A stretch of DNA of 64,000 bases, from NCBI GenBank assembly GCA_029817715.1, contig JARUPY010000162.1:174001-238000 (forward strand), in the 5' to 3' direction. Shown here piece after piece: positions 1 through 10,592 of the stretch. The first letter of the stretch is position 1. Every line of letters begins with the position of its first letter. The notes beneath the pieces are model-generated. The model did not search any database. It saw nothing but the letters and a program-made list of their open reading frames with translations, and was not told where the DNA came from. Origin of the DNA: Melastoma dodecandrum (taxonomy: Eukaryota > Streptophyta > Magnoliopsida > Myrtales > Melastomataceae). A program made the translations under genes and the position numbers.

Positions 1-250
1 ATGCCAGTAACATGCCAGAAGTTAGAGTAAATTTAGTTCACCCTACAAATGTTGTGGAGGAAGTAGGGATGGATGTAACACATGAAGGAAACTTTACGGG
101 AATAAACAATGTCCTGAATGGACTAGCGTTGATACTTGTATTGAATTTTTTGCTAATAGTAATTGTAGAAGCAATGAGGTTGAAGGGACTGTATCTTTGT
201 GTAAATGCAATCTGATGAAGAGATTGATATAAATGATGTAATGTTTAATG

Positions 251-296
<46 letters not shown>

Positions 297-691
297 ATAT
301 ATGCATATATATGTTGTTTGGGTTTAGAGTTCGTAGAAATTAGGTAACATGGAACAACTAACTTTCTCCAGGCATGTAAATGTCGTGGTTCAGGACTACG
401 GGTTTCATTATGTGTCGTGATTTATAATCACGACAATGACTGACTTGAGTCGGGTTCGTCGTTGGGACAACGTTTTTAACGGGATCCTCGACAATTGCAC
501 TGCTCCCACGTCAAAAAATTCAAACAAAAACTGCATCATCAATTTTTTCTTTTAAGTGTTTAAAATATGGGGAGCCTTTTGCAGCTTTAAATTGTAAAAA
601 TATTGCTTTATTAAGTCGTGTTTGAGGACTGTGGAAATACTGAGCCCTGAAATTTTGCAAAAAAATTGCTCCCCTAAGTAGCAGTCAAGAC
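1..691. other. Intergenic, AT-rich left edge
   Basis: No gene is supported here. There is a TA-type simple repeat at about 248-308 and otherwise AT-rich sequence. Short frames exist on both strands but show no family resemblance. The last ten bases (682-691, CAGTCAAGAC) are the left target-site duplication of the element that follows. Confidence 0.6.
248..308. repeat. TA dinucleotide microsatellite
   Basis: About 60 bases of nearly pure alternating TA with a few interruptions. This is a simple-sequence repeat likely to vary in length between individuals. Confidence 0.9.
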
Positions 692-770
692 GAGTTTTGT
701 TCCTTAATGACGTCATTTGGCGAAATATTTCGCCAAATGACGCCATCACTAAAATATTTCGCCAACTAAC

Positions 771-1150
771 CCACCAAAGTCGGCCTTTGTAAGGCCGACT
801 TTGGTTCTCAAGGAAGTCGGCATTACAAAGGCCAACTTCGGTCGAGGGGAAGCAAAGTCGGCCTTACAAAGGCCGACTTCACCAGACTTGGATAATTTTC
901 GCGAAGGAAAAGTAGGGGACGACGCATTGAGGAAGTCGGCCTTACAAAGGCCGACTTTCATTGCCATAGACCAAAGGCCGACTTCAATGCGGTCAGAGCA
1001 AAGTCGGCCTTACAAAAGCCGACTTCCCTAGGGAGGAAGGAAGTCGGCCTTTGTAAGACCGACTTTGGTGCCGTCTGGGCAAAGTCGGCCTTACAAAGGC
1101 CGACTTCCTTCGTCACTAGGGAAGTCGGCCTTTGTAAGGCCGACTTCGGT
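771..1150. repeat. Array of about seven short palindromes in the left TIR
   Basis: Palindromic units recur near 776, 853, 931, 999, 1040, 1080 and 1120. Each has an 11-base arm (AAGTCGGCCTT and its inverse) around a 3-nt loop, with non-repetitive spacers of 10-50 bases. A few units carry single-base changes in one arm. Single strands of this region could fold into a row of hairpins, as in foldback-type elements. Confidence 0.85.
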
Positions 1151-1729
1151 AGGGTTTAAAAAAAAAAATTGGACTCGGGGAGACAGAACTCCCCGAGCAA
1201 AAATACCTCCGCAGCCGCCCGCCTCCGCCCCCCAGCCGCCCGCCGTCGCCAGATTGAAGGCCCCTCACCCCAAATTTCCGTCCCCGAGCCCGTGATTCCA
1301 TCTCCGTCCCCGACCGTGCTTCCGTCCCCGAGCCCGTGCTTCTGTTCCCGTCCCCGCCTCGTTCTCGACCGTCCTCGAGGCCGTGCTTCCGCCATCCCGT
1401 CTCCGACGGTCCAATTCCGTTCCCCTTACGGTAATATCAAAATTTTCAGTTTTGTATAGGTATTTATCGTTTAGTTATACTAATTAATTGTTAATTAGTG
1501 TTAATTATATTTAATTTAATGTTAATGTTATAAAGGATAAGATAATGTTTAATTGACCTTATCGAATGTAATGACGAAATAAACAAGTATAATTACCGTT
1601 AAAATTTAATTATTGTAATTAATTAGGTCGTTATTAAGTAACAACAAATTGTATATTAAGTAAATTGTATTCATTTTTAAGCTTGATGTTCTAATTTGAT
1701 AGGTAAATTGATTTAGGTTTTGTATTCCA

Positions 1730-2827
1730 ATGTCGTCGGTTGAGCTATTGATCTTTTATAACGGAAATACCGTCAATGGAGCCGACGGAGTTGGTTATGA
1801 AAATGGTTCAATAGCAAGAACAGAAATTCCGAAATTTGTCAATTACGAGAATTTTGAACGGTTGATATGCCAAGCTATCGGTTTGCAATCGGAAATATCA
1901 TTACAGATAGCGCATAGGTATCCCGTCCTGGCGTTAAATAATGTTGATGTGCAGCATTATCTTGTTCCTATTAAAGTGGATAAAGATGTGAAGTTGCTTG
2001 TTAAGTTTGCTATTGCAAATCCACGGAATATGCAACAAATATATGTGTTGTCCGATGTATCGGTGCCGCATGTTCAAGTTAGAAGGGTGGATGTTGAGGC
2101 TAATGTGGAACACCATCGTCGTATGGGTATTCGTCGTCAAACTGAGACTGTAGAGGATAGAATGGGTGCCGTACAGTCTGATGAGGAAGTGCAGCGTTGT
2201 TATAATATTCCGATGGAAGTTGATCATCGTATGGAGGATGTAGCTGGCAACGAAATTGTCGTTGCTGAAGTAGGGAGGACTTATACTGTTGGAGAATGTT
2301 CTAATCCTCCGATGGAAGATGAAGGCAATGTGAATGAAGATATATTGAATTCTGACCCAGATGTCGATACTGATGCTGAGTTTTTTAACGATGTGAATGC
2401 CGGCAATGAGATGTCGGATGATGAGAATGTCGACAATGATATGGTTACCGTTGTTGAATCTGGTGAAGGGTCTAGTTCGCGAAGTCGCTCGAAGGAGACT
2501 CCTCTGCCCTTTTATAATGAATATCTCGATGACGTGCATGAGAGATTTGAGGAGTGGGATGTGCATCCTCTTGTCGAATATTGTGACCTTATTGACGAAT
2601 TTCGAAAGGGAATGCGTTTCAAGAATAAGAAAATGCTCATCCATTCGGTGAACAATTTTCATATTTTAAGGCATTGCAATTATGAAGTTGTTAAATCCAC
2701 GAAGACATTGTGGAATCTATGTTGTTCTGAATTCGAGAAGGGTTGTAAGTGGAGGTTAAGGGCGATACAACCAAAAGAGGATGATGAGTTTGAGGTGAGA
2801 ATAGTTGGTGAACCTCATAGTTGGTGA
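1730..2827 (+). pseudogene. MuDR-type transposase, N-terminal part only (broken)
   Basis: A 365-codon frame resembling the N-terminal half of plant MULE transposases (MURA). Residues 1-110 look like the family's N-terminal PB1-like region. After an acidic stretch (about 150-260), residues about 275-365 match the MuDR DNA-binding region, with FRKGMRFKNKKML, the C-rich segment LWNLCC...GCKWRLRA and the closing IVGEPHS motif. The frame stops right after this motif because GGTGAACCTCATAGTT is tandemly duplicated (16 bp, about 2810-2841), which shifts the frame. The DDE catalytic domain and SWIM finger normally found downstream are absent. Inferred to be non-functional. Confidence 0.75.
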
Positions 2828-2855
2828 ACCTCATAGTTGCATCACCGGGCGAGCC

Positions 2856-3562
2856 ACATCGTTCCTTTACATTGGGAACAACACGAGGAGTACATAACCT
2901 GGTATATGCGTCACTCCCGTCCACATCTATCTCACACGGGCGTCATGCTGAGCATAGTGGTAAGTACTATAACTATTGCCCTTCATTAATGTATAAATCA
3001 TTTTATTGATATACTTTGTTCGCAGACGCAACAAATGAGGGACATCTCCATCCGATTCGAGAGAGGTGACCCTTCCGAGTTACATCACATCGCCGGTATC
3101 TCTCGCAGCGGCCATAACTTCTTGCGACAGTTTACCCCTATGCGCTTGTATGGACGTACTGAAGGGCCAGCGAATGACGATGAGTTCGAAGCTGATCCAC
3201 CCAATGAACCTCACGCAGAGGAGGAGGAAGAAGAGGAAGAGGAGCAGGAGGAGGAAGAGGAGCAGGAGGACTCGGTGTCGGATCAGCATCGAGACGTTGA
3301 CATGTTTGACGTCAATTCCTTCATGATGCAATCGCAGGAGTACGAGGTATATCCGTCTCTTGTAATTGATCCAACTCCGGTGGATGCGTATGCGACTCCA
3401 GCATTACATGCTTTTACGTCATCCACTCCCGAGGCACCAAGGAAGACCAGGATAAATCGACCACCCGCTCGTGATGCAGAGGATTCTTCTCAGCTAACAC
3501 AGATGGAGTCTCGGAGGAGGTTTGGATCATTCTTCTACTCTAGGCGCTCCCGAAGAAATTAG
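2856..3562 (+). pseudogene. Plant-mobile-domain-like C-terminal segment inside the MULE
   Basis: Two blocks in one coherent reading: an upstream block to 2959 with EEYITWYMRHSRPH, then 3026-3562 ending in an arginine-rich tail. They are joined by a plausible intron 2960-3025 (donor GTAAGT, acceptor TTCGCAG). The phrase E-Y-x-x-W-Y-x-R-H is typical of the C-terminus of plant mobile domain proteins, which are often carried by MULEs. The rest is low complexity: an acidic Glu/Gln run at about codons 60-75 of the second block, then Ser/Thr/Pro-rich sequence. The N-terminal mobile domain is missing, so this is an end fragment brought next to the transposase remnant by an internal deletion. Confidence 0.45.
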
Positions 3563-3749
3563 GATTATATAGACTTCTCCTATGTATTTCCTTTTTAGTT
3601 TGTTGCGTTACTGTTATATTGAACTGACTTGTCTGGACTTGACTTGAGTTGAGTTAGTTGAGTTTAGTTGGTCCGAAGACACTTGCGTTGAAGTATCTGT
3701 ATTACAGGTGTTATCGCAATCGAAATTTCTTTTTTTTTTCGCTTCTGAG

Positions 3750-4065
3750 GAAAGTCGGCCTTTGTAAGGCCGACTTCCTTTGTCTTAATTTTTTTTTCCT
3801 AAGTGCTATGGAAGTCGGCCTTCGTAAGACCGACTTCAATGCGGTCAGAGCAAAGTCGGCCTTACAAAGGCCGACTTCGGTCTATGGCAATGAAAGTCGG
3901 CCTTTGTAAGGCCGACTTCCTCAATGCGTCGTCCCCCACTTTTCCTTCGAGAAAATTATCCAAGTCTGGTGAAGTCGGCCTTTGTAAGGCCGACTTTGCT
4001 TCCCCTCAACCGAAAAGGCCGACTTCTTTGAGAACCAAAGTCGGCCTTACAAAAGCCGACTTTGG
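3750..4065. repeat. Array of about six short palindromes in the right TIR
   Basis: Mirror of the left array. Units lie near 3753, 3810, 3850, 3892, 3971 and 4036, with the same 11-base arms and 3-nt loops. The block from about 3840 to 4129 is an inverted, slightly diverged copy of 692-1000. Confidence 0.85.
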
Positions 4066-4139
4066 TGGGTTAGTTGGCGAAATATTTTAGTGATGGCGTC
4101 ATTTGGCGAAATATTAAGGAACAAAACTCCAGTCAAGAC

Positions 4140-4551
4140 ATGTCTCGTATTAATTATAAAGTCGCAGTTCAAAATCGAGTACTCAGATGATTTTCTAAGT
4201 ATTGTTATGTCAGAATCACTTCTCGTTTATATTTTCATTTTCGCTGTACGAGACAACGACACACAGTGTCAAGTAAAGTAATATTGAAAAGTATAAACCG
4301 TATTTATAAAACTTTAGTTACAAATTAGAAGGCGCACCTTTTTAACGATGGGACAGACCTTACCGGATCACTCGAATTTCAGACAGGCGCACAGAGATAG
4401 TTCTCCGAGTTTCGGAGACCAAAAAGATTCGAGCTCTTGCATCGGGAAGCTTCGTTGAATTGCCGTTTCCAGTCGATGTTGCTCCTCTAATTAGCCTCCC
4501 TCCGCTTCTTTCTCGGAGTCAGGACGGGAGGGACTGGTGTTGGGACCGAGG
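4140..4551. other. Upstream region of the PMT gene
   Basis: Between the MULE target duplication and the methyltransferase start codon. It should hold the promoter and 5' leader. I see no convincing TATA box and no ORF with family resemblance. The MULE right end lies only about 420 bp from the start codon. Confidence 0.4.
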
Positions 4552-7429
4552 ATGAGAAAAGGGGGTGAGTTCTTGGCCTACGCCAAGTACGTGTTGATTG
4601 GAGTGATTGTGGTGCTTGGTCTCGTCTGCCTCTACTGTGGGTCGGCTTTCGCTCCGGGTCTCTCGACCGGCGACAGGGAAGGAAAACCCGTGTTCCGGCA
4701 TTCCGATTCCATCACGCCCCTTGGGGAAAGAGAGTACCTTGTCGTCCCCAGGAGCATTCCGGTCAGTCCCACGAGACGACCCACTTGTTTTTCTGATAGA
4801 GTTAGAAAACAAAATTGCAGTTTTTGGTTTGTTGTTTGCTTGAATGTAGCTTCAGTGATATCAGTACAACCTTTTTGTTGTTGATGCATGTAGCTATGCG
4901 ACTTGAAGTTTTCGGAGTTGATACCTTGTCTGGATAGAAATCTCATCTACCAACTGAAGTTGAAGCCGAACGTGACCTTGATGGAGCATTACGAAAGGCA
5001 CTGCCCTCCAAAGGAGAGGCGGTATAACTGTCTCGTTCCACCGCCGATTGGTTACAAGGTTCGTGTTAGGATGACCCCTTCAAGTGTTTTCATGGTGTTT
5101 CGCTTGATTTGAGTTTCGATTTGGATGAGGTATTGAGGATTCTTTCTAGAGTAACAGGTCCCAATCAGGTGGCCTGCTAGTAGGGATGAGGTGTGGAAAG
5201 CAAATATTCCGCATACGCATCTCGCTCTGGAGAAATCCGACCAGAATTGGATGGTCGTGAATGGGGAGAAGATTAACTTTCCAGGCGGTGGCACACATTT
5301 TCATGATGGAGCAGACAAGTACATAATAGCTCTCGCCCGAGTATGTAGTAGATTCGCTGTTGTTGCCTTACCTTAAGATAAAACGTGCAGTTACTGATTT
5401 TTCTCCGTTTTAGAAACCAAAATGAAATTCGAGAAAGGCATTGTAGAAATCTCTATTAGCGGGTGCGATTTTTCTGTTGCCGACTCTTATTGGCTTAGTT
5501 CATTGCATCATAGATGTTGAAGCTTCCTGGTGATAAGCTTAACAACGGTGGGACTATAAGGAATGCCCTTGATGTGGGTTGTGGAGTTGCGAGTTTCGGG
5601 GCATACCTCCTTCCGCTTGACATTATTGCCATGTCGATTGCACCCAATGATGTCCACGAGAATCAGATACAGTTCGCCCTTGAGAGGGGAATCCCGTCTT
5701 CTCTTGGTGTGTTGGGAACCAAAAGACTTCCTTATCCGAGCAGATCCTTTGAACTGGCTCATTGTTCTCGATGTAGGATTGACTGGCTGCAAAGAGATGG
5801 CATCCTTCTGTTAGAACTCGATCGACTGCTTAGACCTGGAGGGTATTTTGTATACTCGTCTCCAGAAGCCTATGCTCATGATCCAGAGAATCGTCGGATT
5901 TGGATTTCAATGTATGATCTTCTCAAACGAATGTGCTGGAGAGTTGTGGCCAAGAGGGATCAGACTGTTATATGGGCCAAGCCTGTAAGTAACCGTTGTT
6001 ACCTGAAAAGAGACCCTGGGATTCGACCCCCTTTATGCAGCTCTGATGATGATCCAGATGAAAGCTGGGATGTCCCCATGAAGGCATGCATTTTTCCTCT
6101 CTCAGAAAGTGAGTATGAATGCTATTATTTTTCACTATATTAGCATGTAGCAGCTAGTGAAAATGTTCCACCTTTTAACCTAAATAGGGATGCATAAGGA
6201 CAAGGGGAGTGGATTGGTCCCTTGGCCACAGAGGCTTATAACTCCACCCCCTCGCCTCGAAGAAATTGGTCTAAGTACTGGTGTTTTTTATGATGACACT
6301 GTGAGTTCAATTTCCTATCTTCCATGGAATGTCTTACTGTCTAAATTGTGTTATTGCACCCTCTAAAACCCTGGTTGGTGCAGGGTACATGGCTTCGTAG
6401 AGTGGCTGAGTACTGGAAACAGATGAGATCGGTGATACACAAAAATTCTATACGAAATGTCATGGATATGAATGCCAATCTTGGTAGTTTTGCGGTTGCT
6501 ATGAATAACAAGGATGTCTGGGTCATGAACGTCCTTCCTCCTCATGCGGTTGACAAACTGAAAATCATCTATGATAGAGGCTTGATTGGAACTGTTCACG
6601 ACTGGTATCCGTTTATCTATAAAATTTCTTCCAAATTCATTTGTGCTTTCAATTGGTTGCAAAGGGCTTTGTTGTTTCTTGAATACTTATAGTTCCTTGA
6701 TTTGCTTTAAGACATGCTTTACAAACCATGGTTTTACCTATTTTCATGGCAAGTTGCGAAATCCGTTTTTTGGTAAATAAATTAGAATAAAAAATTCATA
6801 CTAGTTCCAAGGGGCATGTCCCAGGAACATGTTATTTGTCTTGCCTTGTCCATAAAGTAGGTGGCAGTTATGAGTTTTGTCTAGGGACAGGTACTTACCT
6901 ATCATTATTTTGTGGAGGACGGGCTTTAGTTTCCCTTTCTAGAGGTTGAGTCGTCTAGAATTTAGAGTTGTGTGCCAAGCCAACCACATAAATATGGGAT
7001 AATTTTCTGCCCTAGTCTAATCGTGACCATCAGTACCGTGGATATCAGTCCAGCAGCGTGTACCATTTCTAGTTTCGGTTTATGTTATTGTTGTGAGCTT
7101 TTGCATGTATGTATTTCAGGTGTGAATCATTTTCTACATATCCCCGGACATATGACCTAATCCATGCATGGAGAGTGCTGTCTGAGATTGAGAAGCGTGA
7201 ATGTGGATTGGAGGATTTACTGATTGAAATGGACAGAATATTGAGGCCTCATGGTTTTGTTATCATGAGAGATAAGCCTGCTTTGATTGATTACGTGATC
7301 AAGTATCTACCACCCTTGAGGTGGGATGCGTGGTCCGCCATAGTGGAACCTGGCTTGGATGCTATTTCCTCTACTGAAGAACGAGTTCTAATTGCCCGGA
7401 AGAAGTTTGTGAAGAATCTGATAGAGTGA
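4552..7429 (+). CDS. Probable methyltransferase, PMT3/PMT8 type (Golgi)
   Basis: Seven exons: 4552-4761, 4894-5058, 5158-5340, 5514-6108, 6188-6300, 6384-6604 and 7120-7429. All have GT-AG borders and together give 598 residues. The protein begins with a short cytosolic tail and one hydrophobic segment (about residues 13-30), as in type II Golgi membrane proteins. The family hallmarks follow in order: IPCLDR, MEHYERHCPP, FPGGGTHF, the SAM-binding motif LDVGCGVASFGAY (about 205-217), AHCSRCRIDW, LLLELDRLLRPGGYF, and in the second lobe NVMDMNA and YPRTYDLIHAW. Arabidopsis PMT8 is of similar length and aligns throughout from memory. The family is tied to methylation of cell-wall polysaccharides such as homogalacturonan; this member's substrate is inferred only. 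Exon 4 contains a strong donor-like GTAAGT at 5985 that the reading ignores, because the conserved SNxCY follows in frame. It could support a splice variant. Confidence 0.92.
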
Positions 7430-8160
7430 CTTGGTGAAATCAGCTGTAGCCGTTTCTCTCCCCAGGTACCAAGTTCCTTTTTGCTTTCGGGGATTAATGT
7501 TCAATCTGAATTACATGTCGGTTTGTTCATATTCCAGCCTGCTTAAGTCTTTTCTTTTCCTCTTTAAAATGAACAAAGACGGGCAAAGTACTCTTCCCTG
7601 TTGCTGCAAGGTGAAGACGGGTTGCGGCAGAGATAACCAGAAGGGAGCTTGATATGCTACATCTTTGTAGAAACTCCATGGACTGATCGAGTGAGATGTA
7701 GCACTGCAGTGGATAGTCAAACAGGAGGGGTGTGGTTGGGTTTGGAGTTGTATTATTTATCCATCTAACGAGAAGAATACAAAGTTACTATGATGATGGT
7801 AATAACTGTGAAGAGCTTTTTATGTAGAATTTTGACATCTGATCAGATGGATGGACAGATGCCTGGGTTTTGTACAATCATTCTGGGAAGCACCCAAAAT
7901 TAGAAAATGTGATCTGGGGAAGCATGCTTAGGACAAAGACATGGGTTAGGGGGCCCAGCAGAAAGTGGGACTGATGCCCTTTCTCTGAGTGTGATGTCAA
8001 ATCCAGTATTTGGATAAGGAGACATTTTATGCAGCCTGTTATTGTAAACATACTACTTAATTATAAATGGATAAGAAACTGCAGTATTAAACAAAAAATG
8101 GCAAAAAGTTAAAACGTGGGACCGACAAATCCCAACAGTATTTCTCCATAGAAAGTCGAA
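7430..8160. other. PMT 3' UTR and intergenic sequence
   Basis: No gene recognised. The first few hundred bases probably hold the methyltransferase 3' UTR. The rest shows no repeats or motifs I can name. Confidence 0.4.
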
Positions 8161-8270
8161 AACCCGCAAGAAAGGAGTGAACTTTGAAGGGGATGATGAT
8201 GTCACAGACTCCCTAAACCCAGCTGAAAATGAAGAATTTCTCCTCTATATTGAATTTGTTCATTTGGGAT
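8161..8270 (+). pseudogene. Acidic exon remnant, probable FAB1C/D-type gene (fragment 1)
   Basis: One frame reads an acidic stretch containing EGDDDVTDSLNPAENEE before a stop. This resembles the acidic linker ahead of the chaperonin-like domain in plant FAB1 phosphatidylinositol-3-phosphate 5-kinases, but the match is short and from memory. It ends about 30 bp before the Ty3/gypsy insertion. Two further fragments in the same orientation lie beyond the two LTR elements, which suggests one gene broken by insertions. Confidence 0.3.
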
Positions 8271-8301
8271 AGACACCTCCATTCCCTCTTTCGTAATCCT
8301 G

Positions 8302-8741
8302 TGATGCGTGAATTTCCAGATGAAAATAACTCCAGCCAAATGTAACAGTAGCTACATAATGTAAATTGGCCTTTCAAGGATCAACACCTCATCTCTGGAC
8401 TACGGACCACCACTACAGCTCTGACTCACTCGCCAACGTCTCCGCCACTCGCCAACTTTTCCCCCATTACACTAACAACCTTCCCCCTCCTTCCTCTCGG
8501 GATTCTGAATGTCTAACTAACTACCCCTGCACTCCCGCCCGACCCTTCTTAATATGTTTTTCCCTTTGGGCCTTTTAACAGACAAATGGGCCGACCCTCT
8601 AACATTAACCCAGCCCATGCTTATAACGACCGTTAACCGTTATTTCCCCAACCTTCACAATCATCTTCACCTCATACAACAGCAACCTGATAAGCTCCAG
8701 CTCCCTGCACCAAATGACCCGCGAATCCGTACCATGCATCA
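8302..8741 (-). repeat. 3' LTR of the Ty3/gypsy element
   Basis: 440 bp. It is the left-hand LTR and the 3' LTR in element orientation. It begins TGATGC and ends GCATCA, a 6-bp terminal inverted repeat. It lacks one CTCCAG unit present in the other LTR. Confidence 0.92.
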
Positions 8742-10592
8742 AGTGCTCCCCCTTGAAGAACACTTGTCCTCAAGTGTACAACCAGGAAAGTGGCGTTCGA
8801 TGTCAAACAAAAACTCCCATGTAGCGTCCACTGCAGATTGATTCTGCCACTGCACCAGCACCTTCGTAGCTGCACGGTTACCTCGTTTGACCATGGTACG
8901 AGCTAAAATTGCCATCGGAACAGGAGATAAAGAAACACCGGCAAGAGGCAAGGCAGAAGAAACCCGAGTAGGATCAACAACGCCTTCTCTAAGCTTAGAG
9001 ACATGAAAAACCGGATGAATGGAAGTGCCCGCAGGAAAGGCCAACTTATAAGCAGCCTTGCCAATCTTGTCAATGATCCGGAAAGGGCCATAAAAGAGTT
9101 GAGATAACTTCTGGTTACTGCGACGCTGCACACTAACCTGGCGGTAGGCCTGTAACTTCACATAGACCATATCACCAATGGCAAATTCTCGTTCAGTCCG
9201 ATGCTTATCAGCCAATTGTCTCATACGATGCTGAGCACGATCCAGATTGAACCGTAGCAAATGGATCATGGCTGCCTTATCCCTTAACACAGTATCCACC
9301 TCTGCAGCTACATTGCCAGCAGGGAAATAATGTATGTGCAATGGAGGCGCGTAACCATACAAAGCTTCGAAAGGGGACATCTAGATGGTGGAATGGTGAG
9401 TGCTGTTGTACCACCATTCTGCCAAGGAGAGCCACTTACACCAGTCTTGAGGTCGGTCCCCAGACGTGCAACGCAAATAGGTTTCTAGACAACGGTTGAC
9501 CACCTCCGTTTGCCCATCTATTTGAGGGAGATATGCAGTAGAGAGGTGCAACTCTTCTCCTTGGAGTTTGAACAATTCTTGCCAGAGGCGACTGAGAAAG
9601 ATGGCATCCCAATCGCTGACCACAGTAGTAGGTAAGCCATGCAGTTTAAAGACATTATCAAGGAATGCCTGAGCCACTGTCTTAGTTGAGTAGGGATGAG
9701 ACAAGGCAACAAAATGACTGTATTTAGTTAGCCGGTCTACAACCACTAGAATAGCATCCTTACCCTGCGAACGAGGCAGCCCATCAATGAAATCTAAAGA
9801 GATATCCTTCCAAATGCCAACTGCGATGGGCAGTGGCTGTAAAAGTCCAGGAGTAGCAACATTCTCATACTTGCAGCGAAGACAAACATCACAGTTCCTG
9901 ATATAGTTCCTGACATCCCTATCCAGGCCTTTCCAGAAGAAAAAACGACTAATTCGCTTCGTTGTAGCCCACACACCAGAATGGCCTCCCACAAAGCTGC
10001 AATGGAATACCTGGATAATCTTCAATCGGACAGATGAATCATTTCCCACCACGATACGAGACCCCCTCTTCAACAACCCTTGCTGCCACTTAAAAATAGA
10101 AGAAACTAAACTGCCATCCAGCAGTCCTGCAATTAGACTCTGAAGCTGTTCATCCTTCTGCCATATGCTCTTAATTTCATCCAGTAGAGTTGGACAACAG
10201 TCCTGTACAGCCATAGTAAACAATTCTGAACCATGTACACGGGAAAGGGCATCCGCCATAACATTCTCCTTTCCCTGTTTATAAACTATCTCATAATCAT
10301 AACCCATCAATTTAGACGGCCACTTGAACTGACTCTCGGTATGCAAACGTTGCTCCAACAAAAACTTGAGGCTTTTATGATCCATTTTAATAAGGGAATG
10401 CCGTCCACTCAAGTAGTGATGCCATTTGCTCACAGCATGGACAATTGAAAGCAATTCCTTCTCGTAAACAGATAAAGCTTGATGCTTCACAGATAGCGAC
10501 TTACTGATATTGGCTATGGGGTGATTCTGCTGGATAAGTACCACACCAATCCCAGTTGTGATAGCATCTGTTTCAACAACAAACTCAGACAT
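8739..10592 (-). pseudogene. RNase H, integrase and chromodomain-like tail of the Ty3/gypsy element
   Basis: Frame 10592-9381 covers RNase H (VYEKELLSIVHAV) and integrase: the N-terminal zinc site ends CDVCLRC and the core has DFIDGLP, VSDWDAIF and GQTEVVNRCLE. After one in-frame stop the reading resumes at 9380 with MSPFEALYGY, then GPFRIIDKIG and a C-terminal chromodomain-like segment (KVLVQWQNQSAVDATWE). The usual VSDRD around the second catalytic Asp reads VSDWD. The internal stop and the frame change relative to the reverse transcriptase imply a dead polyprotein. Confidence 0.85.
8742..8755 (-). other. Polypurine tract of the Ty3/gypsy element
   Basis: On the minus strand AAGGGGGAGCACT directly precedes the 3' LTR. 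This is the expected plus-strand priming site for reverse transcription. Confidence 0.7.

Larger units (their letters stand above)
692..4129. mobile_element. Mutator-like element with hairpin-array TIRs and 10-bp target duplication
   Basis: The left end starts GAGTTTTGTTCC and the right end is its inverse. Both are flanked directly by CAGTCAAGAC (682-691 and 4130-4139), a perfect 10-bp target-site duplication of the size expected for Mutator-like elements. The terminal inverted repeats are several hundred bases long (about 692-1150 and 3750-4129). They consist largely of short palindromes with arms AAGTCGGCCTT around a 3-nt ACA or TGT loop, plus a 32-bp perfect palindrome at 711-742 next to the left tip. 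The interior carries a truncated MuDR-type transposase ORF and a plant-mobile-domain-like tail with an intron. The catalytic transposase region is missing, so this copy should not move by itself. A 484-bp relative lies at 52670-53153. Confidence 0.8.

Noticed and set aside
771..1150. CRISPR-like regularly spaced palindromes
   Set aside because: Spacers are irregular and the units form the inverted repeats of a transposon in a plant genome.
1934..2662. 242-codon minus-strand frame
   Set aside because: It lies antisense to the MuDR transposase frame and has no family resemblance; a composition shadow.
5985..5990. Intron donor inside PMT exon 4
   Set aside because: GTAAGT looks strong, but reading through keeps the conserved SNxCY and PPLC motifs in frame, so it is not a constitutive splice site.
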